From: Nitrospinota bacterium
Lineage (GTDB): Bacteria; Nitrospinota; Nitrospinia; JACRGO01
Assembly (NCBI GenBank): GCA_016212295.1
Contig: JACRGO010000037.1
Span: 1-9,553 of the forward strand
DNA length: 9,553 bases
Reading direction: 5' to 3'
Shown here: piece after piece, positions 1-5,077 of the stretch
How the letters are laid out: every line of letters begins with the position of its first letter
How positions within the stretch are numbered: position 1 is the stretch's first letter
Notes under the pieces: model-generated
What the model was told of the DNA's origin: nothing
Databases searched by the model: none
The model's input: the letters and a program-made list of their open reading frames with translations, nothing else
Translations under genes and position numbers: made by a program

Positions 1-2
1 CC

Positions 3-113
3 AAAGGTGTCTCCAATGTCGCGCAAAAGATGAGGCAACTACACCGTAGCGCCAGGTTGGTCTTCGATTACCTGCGCATGACAAAAAACTCCTGCACCCT
101 TAATGGCGTGTGA
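3..113 (+). CDS. 3' end of an unidentified protein gene (partial, left edge)
   Basis: A frame open from the left edge runs 36 codons to a TGA at 111-113. The readable peptide begins KGVSNVAQKMRQLHRSAR and ends LRMTKNSCTLNGV; it is basic and I do not recognise it. It lies on the side of a junction near 138 where the neighbouring histidine kinase stops matching its family, so it is probably part of whatever was inserted or joined there. The C-terminus of a transposase is a reasonable guess from position and basic character, but no DDE residue or known motif is visible in so short a piece. Its last codons overlap the kinase stop codon (100-102) on the other strand. It could also be a chance open frame. 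Confidence 0.3.
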   Translation, partial: KGVSNVAQKMRQLHRSARLVFDYLRMTKNSCTLNGV

Positions 114-2421
114 GATATGGTAGAACAAATTTACCGTGCGGCTCCACCACCCTGTTGAGGGTTTCCTGGTCCATTCCCATGCCTTCATCCCGCACTATAA
201 CATAAACCATGCCCTTGTCCATGCCGCTGAACGCCTTGATCTCCACCGCCTGGCCCGGACCGGTGAGTGAATGGCAGGCATTGGTGATTAGATTCACCAT
301 GACCTGCTCCAGCCTTTGAAAATTCCCGCGGACCGCCGGCAGGTCCCCTATGTCAAGAGAGAAACGCCTGGTGCTTTTTTGAATCAGATTGCGGGTCAGG
401 GACTCGGAAGACTGTATTATGTCCCTTAGGTTAACGGTCTCGTGCAGCGGAGGCTGGCCCGTTACCGCGAAGTCCCTTAAATTGGATACGATCTCCTTGA
501 TGCGCACCGACCCCTGCCGCATGTCCTCTATTAATTGAGGAAATGTTTTCAGGGCCTTGTCAAAGGGCAGGCCGCCCAGTTTTATTTCCCCCGGAATTTT
601 TTCCCTGTAAGATGAAAGAATATCTTTCGCGTCGTCCCATATTTCCCTTACAAGGGTGGTGTTCATGAGGATGAAGTTATTGGGATTATTGATCTCGTGG
701 CCTATGCCGGAGGCCAGGGTCCCAAGGGATTTCAGCCTGTCGAGGTGGGCCATTTTTTCCCTGTTCTGCCTTTCCGATTCCTCCGCCTTCTTGCGCCAGG
801 TGATATCCTCGAACACCGCCACGAAGTATTCCTTTTGGGAACTGTACACGGAAACGGCAAGCCATATTTTCAGGGGTTTAAAATAAATGTCGAATTTGCC
901 GCCTATTCCAGTGAGGGCCGTTTTCCCATAGATATCGAATAATTCCGGATGGGCTTCCTCTATGCCCGGTATTGCTTCAGTGACTCTTTTTCCCATGATA
1001 TCTTCTTTTTTTAATCCAGTTATCCTCTCGAAGGAATTGTTGGCCTCCAGATACACAAAATCCACCGGGCGGTTATTTTCATCCAATAAAATTTTGCAAT
1101 AAGCAAAACCGTTGAGCATATTATCAAACAAGGAACGGTATTTGGCTTCACTTTTCCGCAATATGTCCTCAGCCAGCTTGCGTTCCGCCACCTCTTTTTC
1201 CAACTCCTCCCGCGAGGCGGTTATGGTTTTAAGGTTCACGGCCATTTTATTAAAGGCCCCGGCCAGTTCCCCTATTTCGTCCTTTATCTTCACCAGCACA
1301 TGGTGGGACAGGTCACCATCCCCAAGAATTTTCGCGCCTCTGATAAGCTCGCGTATAGGACTAGTTATCCTGCTGGAAAAGAAAAGGGCCGGCAAAACCA
1401 CAATGGCTATTGCCAGCATGACCGCTATCCGGATAGTCTGTTTCAGTTCGGCTATGGGAGCGAACGCCTCTTCCTGGTCCATTTCAATGAACAAGGTCCA
1501 CTTGCCCGGCTCCCATTTTTCCCCGGGTGTTCCCTTGACCGGGGTGGACTGTCTCACCCTCGTCAATATAGGCGTCTCCACATGGGCGTATGCCATGATG
1601 GTCTTTTTTCCGTTGTGCAGGTCTTCAGTGATCCCGGACTTTTTTTCCTTGAGCAGCCCCTTTTCAAGGTCCGTAAGTTCATAGTCTCTTTGCTTGGACA
1701 TGGCAGCGATGGTCCCGGAGGACCGGCCCAGAAAGACCAGATCAGAACCGCCGATACTGGTCCTTTCCACTATTTCCAGGACTCCCCCGATCTTGTGATT
1801 TATCTTTAGGATGCCAATAACTTCTTCCTTGTCGCGGACCGGGACCACTGTTCCTATAACCGGCCCCCCCACGCTTTGATCGTAGCCCCGGTCGTCAAAC
1901 AGAGACATGCCCTTTCCCTCGCCATACCCGCTGATCCACCATGCTTCATCGGCCTGGTAAAAATCGGACAGGACCCTTGTCATTGCCACGGTGGCGCCCT
2001 TGGCGTCAGTCACGAAAATTTCTCCATAACTCTCCGGGTTTGAATTTTGATATTCCGCTAAAAAACCGGAAAGGGGAGCGGCCATGATCCGGTCCGCTTC
2101 CGGGCAATGGCCTTGGGTAGAGACCCATTCCCTGTCCAGCCGCAGGATATTTTCAAGGCCGGAATATGAAAGGTTCGCCTGCCGGACGGCCTCTTTCACT
2201 TCAGGACGGGAGGCCAGGGCTTGCGCCTCGAATTGATGGTCCTCCAAGTGGTGGCGGATGGCCTGGGCCTTTTCCTCGGCCAGGTTCGCGAACGAATTCA
2301 TGATTGATTTTTTCAGCGCGTCCTGCGCCTTTTGCAAGGATATGTAGGAGAGGATGGAAATAGGGGCGATTGAGATCAGCAGAAAGAGGAGTACGGTTTT
2401 TACCGCTATTTTCCGGAACAT
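100..2421 (-). CDS. Membrane sensor histidine kinase (dCache-HAMP-PAS-HisKA), ATPase domain truncated at the 3' end
   Basis: Reads as a 773-residue transmembrane sensor kinase. Residues about 9-29 are the first membrane helix; 33-322 form a periplasmic double-Cache sensor with the typical YQADEAWW segment (155-161); 329-350 is the second membrane helix; HAMP about 350-403 (DEIGELAGAFNKM); PAS about 424-545; HisKA with the H box SGIGHEINNPNNF and phospho-acceptor His575. The ATPase domain has its N box (NLITNACHSL, Asn710-Asn714) and G1 box (DEGMGM, 745-750) but ends after VVEP at 761. The usual FFTTK and GTGLGL lid segments are replaced by 12 unrelated residues and a stop. Without the lid and G2 box, ATP binding should fail, so the kinase is probably inactive. 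Start: ATG at 2421 with AAGGA about 9 nt upstream. The response regulator gene lies upstream on the same strand, 560 nt away, and is a possible former partner. Confidence 0.88.
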   Translation of the reverse strand: MFRKIAVKTVLLFLLISIAPISILSYISLQKAQDALKKSIMNSFANLAEEKAQAIRHHLEDHQFEAQALASRPEVKEAVRQANLSYSGLENILRLDREWVSTQGHCPEADRIMAAPLSGFLAEYQNSNPESYGEIFVTDAKGATVAMTRVLSDFYQADEAWWISGYGEGKGMSLFDDRGYDQSVGGPVIGTVVPVRDKEEVIGILKINHKIGGVLEIVERTSIGGSDLVFLGRSSGTIAAMSKQRDYELTDLEKGLLKEKKSGITEDLHNGKKTIMAYAHVETPILTRVRQSTPVKGTPGEKWEPGKWTLFIEMDQEEAFAPIAELKQTIRIAVMLAIAIVVLPALFFSSRITSPIRELIRGAKILGDGDLSHHVLVKIKDEIGELAGAFNKMAVNLKTITASREELEKEVAERKLAEDILRKSEAKYRSLFDNMLNGFAYCKILLDENNRPVDFVYLEANNSFERITGLKKEDIMGKRVTEAIPGIEEAHPELFDIYGKTALTGIGGKFDIYFKPLKIWLAVSVYSSQKEYFVAVFEDITWRKKAEESERQNREKMAHLDRLKSLGTLASGIGHEINNPNNFILMNTTLVREIWDDAKDILSSYREKIPGEIKLGGLPFDKALKTFPQLIEDMRQGSVRIKEIVSNLRDFAVTGQPPLHETVNLRDIIQSSESLTRNLIQKSTRRFSLDIGDLPAVRGNFQRLEQVMVNLITNACHSLTGPGQAVEIKAFSGMDKGMVYVIVRDEGMGMDQETLNRVVEPHGKFVLPYLTRH

Positions 2422-2458
2422 GGGAGGGTTCCTTTTGGTAATAGCTGTCAGGGTGTGC

Positions 2459-2557
2459 CAGGGATCAGGGGTCAGGAAAAGAGGCGGGGAGTTTCTCGGC
2501 TATTTACCCATATTATGGTTATCTTGAAACCTGCCCCCTGAAACCTGATCCCTGTGA
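2459..2557. repeat. Facing heptamer repeats, CAGGNNN / CCTGNNN
   Basis: Three words of 7 nt at 2459-2479 (CAGGGAT, CAGGGGT, CAGGAAA) face five words at 2523-2557 (CTTGAAA, CCTGCCC, CCTGAAA, CCTGATC, CCTGTGA). The 11 nt at 2459-2469 are perfectly complementary to 2544-2554, so the unit can fold with the intervening 74 nt as a loop. It lies 38 nt upstream of the kinase start, so it would be in that gene's leader or promoter region. Confidence 0.7.
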
Positions 2558-2626
2558 GCCATTCTACTTTTGTTTTTAAATATACTATAGAAGGGGGGTT
2601 TTGCCAATAGAAAGAGTAATAGTTTG

Positions 2627-2654
2627 CGGGGACCAGGGGGCAGGGGACAGTAAA
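2627..2654. repeat. Four heptamers of the CAGG type
   Basis: Words CGGGGAC, CAGGGGG, CAGGGGA and CAGTAAA follow one another in exact 7-nt register. They resemble the left arm of the unit at 2459-2479 and are probably the same repeat family. A degenerate stretch at about 2658-2700, with GCACCAAG and CTTCGTGC in opposite arms, follows and may be a decayed 8-nt-period unit like those at 3538 and 7237. Confidence 0.5.
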
Positions 2655-2746
2655 GCGCACCAAGGAGGCACAAAGTTCTTTCTACGTGTGCTTCGTGCTA
2701 CAAACTTATAACACTTTGTTTTTTTAGCAAAATTTTTAAAAGCATT

Positions 2747-2826
2747 TTTAACCACAGATTTCACCGATTGCGCAGATTTTATAAAAAATAATTTAATCTG
2801 TGCCATCTGCGGAATCTGTGGTTAAA
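2747..2826. repeat. Inverted repeat built of 9-nt words
   Basis: The left arm has three consecutive 9-nt words ending in GAT (ACCACAGAT, TTCACCGAT, TGCGCAGAT; 2751-2777). The right arm has three words starting ATCTG (ATCTGTGCC, ATCTGCGGA, ATCTGTGGT; 2796-2822). The arms are imperfectly complementary over about 32 nt and separated by an A/T-rich loop of about 15 nt. The A- and T-rich flanks (TTTTTAACC and GGTTAAAAA) also pair. No reading frame here looks real. The structure could fold as a hairpin in RNA or extrude as a cruciform in DNA. Confidence 0.75.
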
Positions 2827-2837
2827 AAATTTTGGTT

Positions 2838-2852
2838 GCGGCCAAAGGCCGC
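2838..2852. repeat. Short GC hairpin
   Basis: GCGGCC and GGCCGC, separated by AAA, form a perfect 6-bp stem directly beside the 9-nt-period inverted repeat. No T-run follows on either strand, so it is not a convincing terminator. Between it and 2981 I see only an 8-bp inverted pair (GAAATGAA at 2876-2883 and TTCATTTC at 2915-2922) and no gene. Confidence 0.4.
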
Positions 2853-2981
2853 GCCGTGTTGAGGTCAAATGCAAGGAAATGAAGGACAAGTCCATCGCCC
2901 GGCCATTGAGGAGTTTCATTTCAAGGTATAATTCCAAATATCGAAATAGGTTTTATTCCTATACTTGCCGATAAAATTTCT

Positions 2982-3410
2982 TCATGCCGCCATGGATCCC
3001 CGCGCCCTTCTTTCCTTTTCGCGCTTAGATTTGTCGATATCAATAATTTCAGCGGCCTTTTCCCGCAGCGCTTCAACGTTCATGGGCTTGTCCAGATAGC
3101 CGCTGATCCCTTTGTGAACCAACTCCTCAAGTAGATTTCTGTCTCCGTATCCGGTGACAACGATAATTGGAATTTGCCTCGGGAGTTTCTTCAGCTCATC
3201 GATAAAACGCAAGCCGTTCATCCCCGGCATATTGATATCGGTGATTATCAGTGAAACGGGGCTGTCCCCATTCTCGTTTTCATGGATTTTTTCAAGGCCC
3301 TCCTTGCCGTCCATGGCGGTTGATATTTTATATCCCCCGGTCATCAAGGCCGTTTTCATGGAAAAGCGAAGACTTCTTTCGTCATCAACGATAAGGACAT
3401 GAGGTTTCAT
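2982..3410 (-). CDS. CheY-like single-domain response regulator
   Basis: A 142-residue receiver-domain protein with the full phosphorylation site: acidic pair Asp9-Asp10 (VDDE), phospho-acceptor Asp58 in IITDINMPGMNG, switch residue Thr86 (VVTGYGD), and Lys108 in LDKPMN. After the receiver there is only a charged tail of about 20 residues (KSKREKERRARG), with no DNA-binding or enzymatic domain, so it should act by protein contact, as CheY or Spo0F-type relays do. I start at the ATG at 3408-3410 (MKPHVLIVDDE); a GTG three codons earlier is possible but falls inside a heptamer repeat. Neither start has an obvious ribosome site. A sigma-54 promoter candidate lies about 70 nt upstream. The next gene on the strand is the truncated sensor kinase, a possible partner. 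Target unknown. Confidence 0.92.
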   Translation of the reverse strand: MKPHVLIVDDERSLRFSMKTALMTGGYKISTAMDGKEGLEKIHENENGDSPVSLIITDINMPGMNGLRFIDELKKLPRQIPIIVVTGYGDRNLLEELVHKGISGYLDKPMNVEALREKAAEIIDIDKSKREKERRARGSMAA

Positions 3411-3414
3411 GATT

Positions 3415-3456
3415 GTCACTGGTCACCGGTCAATAGTCATTGGTCATTAGTCAATT
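3415..3456. repeat. Six tandem heptamers GTCANNN in the response-regulator leader
   Basis: GTCACTG, GTCACCG, GTCAATA, GTCATTG, GTCATTA and GTCAATT follow one another without a break. Read on the gene strand they are NNNTGAC words ending 4 nt before the ATG at 3410, which occupies the place where a ribosome site would be. If the sigma-54 promoter at 3482-3498 is used, the array makes up most of the leader of about 60 nt. Confidence 0.75.
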
Positions 3457-3481
3457 GCTCCCTCCCCTCGTAATAATACTT

Positions 3482-3498
3482 GGCAAATAGCATGCCAG
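3482..3498 (-). promoter_or_regulatory. Candidate sigma-54 (-24/-12) promoter of the response regulator
   Basis: On the minus strand the sequence reads CTGGCATGCTATTTGCC. It matches the consensus TGGCACG-N4-TTGCW at the invariant GG and GC, which are exactly 10 nt apart, with a mismatch only at C6 (T here) and the last base. It points towards the CheY-like gene and would start transcription near 3471, giving a leader of about 60 nt. No sigma-54 activator gene is in the window. This is a sequence match only. Confidence 0.5.
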
Positions 3499-3537
3499 CC
3501 TCTGGATTTATTAATTTATCCAAGAATAAAAAATTTT

Positions 3538-3644
3538 AACCGCGGAGGCGCAAAGACGCGGAGAAAGGTAAGGGCACGATGCATCGTGCCCCAACAACTA
3601 AAACAGGTTATAAAAATCTCCGCGCCTCCGCGTCTTTGCGGTTC
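3538..3644. repeat. Inverted repeat of 8-nt words with a perfect 20-bp palindrome inside
   Basis: The arms 3538-3563 and 3619-3644 are both built from CGC-GGAGG, CGC-AAAGA and CGC-GGAG words. Compared on one strand, the left arm has the GGAGG word before the AAAGA word and the right arm has them in the other order, so the outer ends pair but the inside pairs only out of register. The loop contains GGGCACGATG at 3572-3581 followed by its exact reverse complement at 3582-3591, a perfect 20-bp palindrome. No gene is present. Confidence 0.75.
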
Positions 3645-3684
3645 CTAATTGTCAAATGGCAAAATGGCGATTTAAAGCCATGAA

Positions 3685-3735
3685 CATTGCAAAAACGCAT
3701 ATTGCAAAAATGCAATGTCCTGCGTTTTTGCAATG
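3685..3735. repeat. Perfect 15-bp inverted repeat with a 15-nt tandem unit
   Basis: CATTGCAAAAACGCA at 3685-3699 is repeated exactly in reverse complement at 3721-3735. The left arm is itself the first of two tandem 15-nt words (3686-3700 and 3701-3715, 13 of 15 identical), and the second contains the smaller pair ATTGCA / TGCAAT. The frame that runs through this region is an open stretch through repeats and not a credible gene. The remaining 3736-3856 shows nothing I can name. Confidence 0.65.
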
Positions 3736-3856
3736 CTAAAAACCAACCCAAAAGTCTTTTCAATCATACAGTTAAAGCGCTTTCCCTTGATCCGCCGGCG
3801 GCATGCCTTATGCACTTCACTAAGCGGGAGTGATATATCCTGGAATAAACAAAAGT

Positions 3857-4018
3857 CGTAACACTTTAGCCTTTTGAAAAAATCTGTTTTAGAAAAGGAG
3901 GAACCACGAATGGACACTAATGAACACTAATTATTTTTAGTAGTTTTATAAAATTCGTGTCAATTCGTGTTAATTCGTGGTTCAGGTTGCCTTTTTTTCA
4001 AACAGCTAAAATGTTACG
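3857..4018. repeat. 162-bp imperfect inverted repeat with 10-nt words, MITE-like
   Basis: The outer ends CGTAACACTTTAGC (3857-3870) and GCTAAAATGTTACG (4005-4018) are complementary with one mismatch, followed inward by pairing A- and T-runs. The inner arms start GAACCACGAA and end TTCGTGGTTC. They consist of 10-nt words: AATGGACACT and AATGAACACT on the left (3909-3928), and AATTCGTGTC, AATTCGTGTT and AATTCGTGGT on the right (3952-3981). The whole could be a small non-autonomous element, but I see no convincing target-site duplication. It ends 37 nt before the degenerate receiver gene and so sits in that gene's promoter region. Confidence 0.65.
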
Positions 4019-4055
4019 AATATTTGAATTTTATTATCCCCTGACGGAGCAAGGC

Positions 4056-4457
4056 ATGAAAAAACATATCCTTTTAGTAAGCGAGGACGTTGCTTTCAGG
4101 TTTACCTCGACCCTTACCCTGGCCTGGGACGGACACAGGGTAAGCGAGGCAAGGGACTACATGGAAGCCGTCGAGTTAATAGGGCTTCATGAAAAAAACC
4201 TTTACCCTATAGGCTTGCTTCTGGCAAAGCTTAAAAACCCTAATTCTTTCCTCCTGATGGTCGCGGCCATGGAGATCCGCAACATTTCCATACCGGTCTT
4301 GTCCGTTTCAAATCTCTCCAAACATTCGAGTTATCCTCTTTTAAGCGGGAGTTGCTCCGGCGTTGCCGCCAAGCCTATGAAGTCCGGCGACCTCCTGCAA
4401 TGCGTCAACCAATTTCTGGAGCTGAAGGAGGTGAACGGTTATGGCGGACACGTTTAG
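4056..4457 (+). CDS. Degenerate (pseudo-)receiver domain protein upstream of cheW
   Basis: A 133-residue protein with the length and layout of a CheY receiver but without its phosphorylation site. The N-terminal acidic pair of a normal receiver (VDDE) reads VSED (Ser9-Glu10). The strand that should carry the phospho-acceptor Asp reads LLLAKLKNP, placing Lys58 where the intact response regulator nearby has Asp58. The switch Ser85 (LSVSN) and Lys106 (AAKPM) are retained. It is thus likely a phosphorylation-independent receiver that works as a protein-binding module. Start: ATG at 4056 with GGAG 6 nt upstream; a longer frame back to 3957 would run through an inverted repeat and is rejected. Its stop overlaps cheW by 17 nt, so the two are translationally coupled and probably act together, much like a split CheV. 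Confidence 0.75.
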   Translation: MKKHILLVSEDVAFRFTSTLTLAWDGHRVSEARDYMEAVELIGLHEKNLYPIGLLLAKLKNPNSFLLMVAAMEIRNISIPVLSVSNLSKHSSYPLLSGSCSGVAAKPMKSGDLLQCVNQFLELKEVNGYGGHV

Positions 4458-4986
4458 CGGCGCGCATGAAGACGCCGGGGTAGCGACCCTGGAAAACCTG
4501 GCGGGAAAGTACCTGACCTTCAGGCTGGCAAGCGAGGAATACGGCCTGGAGATTCTGAAGGTCCAGGAAATCATCAGTCTGCTGGAGGTGACCCACATTC
4601 CGCAGGTCCCGAAATTCGTGCGAGGGGTGATCAATCTTCGCGGAAAGATAATACCAATCGTTGACCTGCGGCTGAAATTCGGGATGCCAGGCAAGGAAGA
4701 CAGCGACAGGACCAGCATCATCGTGGTGGGGCTGTCCAGGTTGTTCAACAACCTGATCATGGGGATCGTGGTGGATGAGGTCTCCGAGGTGCTGGACATA
4801 GCGGAAGGACAGATCGAGCCGGCCCCTTCCTTCGGGGCAAAGGTAAAGACGGATTTCATCCTCGGCATGGGCAAGGTGGACAAGAGGGTGCTGACCCTGC
4901 TGGATATCGACCGCGTACTGAGTGAAACGGAAATCGAGACCGTTGCGTCCGCGGCGGACGCGGAACCAGTAACCATTGACAATTGA
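4441..4986 (+). CDS. cheW: CheW chemotaxis coupling protein
   Basis: A 181-residue CheW: cytoplasmic adaptor that links MCP receptor tips to the CheA kinase. The conserved core is clear: [17 protein letters not shown] (23-39), the [16 protein letters not shown] segment with Arg61, KIIPIVDLR (69-77), a glycine-rich MGIVVDEV (107-114), and KTDFILGMG near 136-144. A 20-residue N-terminal extension and an acidic, alanine-rich C-terminal tail are longer than the minimal family length. Ribosome site AAGGAGGTG at 4425-4433, 7 nt before ATG. It overlaps the degenerate receiver gene by 17 nt and is followed 91 nt later by an MCP. The last four codons and the stop lie inside the left arm of a repeat, so the final residues VTIDN are probably repeat-derived. 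No CheA is in the window. Confidence 0.96.
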   Translation: MADTFSGAHEDAGVATLENLAGKYLTFRLASEEYGLEILKVQEIISLLEVTHIPQVPKFVRGVINLRGKIIPIVDLRLKFGMPGKEDSDRTSIIVVGLSRLFNNLIMGIVVDEVSEVLDIAEGQIEPAPSFGAKVKTDFILGMGKVDKRVLTLLDIDRVLSETEIETVASAADAEPVTIDN

Positions 4987-5055
4987 AAAATCGTGGATCG
5001 TGAATCGTGGTTCGTGGTTCGTGAATCGTAAATCGTCAATTGAACAATTGTCAAT
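4975..5055. repeat. Seven tandem heptamers NTCGTNN closed by an 11-bp inverted repeat, between cheW and the MCP gene
   Basis: ATTGACAATTG at 4975-4985 and CAATTGTCAAT at 5045-5055 are perfect reverse complements. Between them, 4990-5038 is seven 7-nt words in register: ATCGTGG, ATCGTGA, ATCGTGG, TTCGTGG, TTCGTGA, ATCGTAA, ATCGTCA. The left arm includes the cheW stop codon (4984-4986). The right arm ends 7 nt before the MCP ribosome site AAGGAGGTG (5063-5071), so folding in the mRNA could affect MCP translation or the ratio of CheW to MCP. Confidence 0.8.
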
Positions 5056-5077
5056 TACTCAAAAGGAGGTGTTCATC

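Noticed and set aside
1112-1684. 190-codon plus-strand frame inside the first kinase
   Set aside because: Shadow of the kinase's Cache and HAMP coding sequence on the other strand.
2444-2460. Sigma-54 promoter for the first kinase
   Set aside because: The -24 half TGGCAC is perfect on the minus strand, but the position of the -12 GC holds CA, so the essential second half is missing.
2585-2806. 73-codon minus-strand frame
   Set aside because: It runs through two different repeat families and has no ribosome site or recognisable protein character.
3411-3419. GTG start three codons upstream for the response regulator
   Set aside because: The codons lie in the GTCA heptamer array, and receivers normally start close to the VDDE strand as with the ATG at 3410.
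3672-3917. 81-codon minus-strand frame
   Set aside because: It translates the inverted repeats at 3685-3735 and part of 3857-3917; no sign of coding.
4341-5054. 237-codon frame antisense to cheW
   Set aside because: It is a Ser/Thr/Arg-rich shadow of a clear cheW gene and extends through the heptamer array.
4976-5077. N-terminal extension of the MCP frame through the spacer
   Set aside because: It reads through the heptamer repeat, giving repeating VNR residues, and would begin at a TTG inside cheW, while the ATG at 5078 has an excellent ribosome site and is followed at once by the membrane helix.
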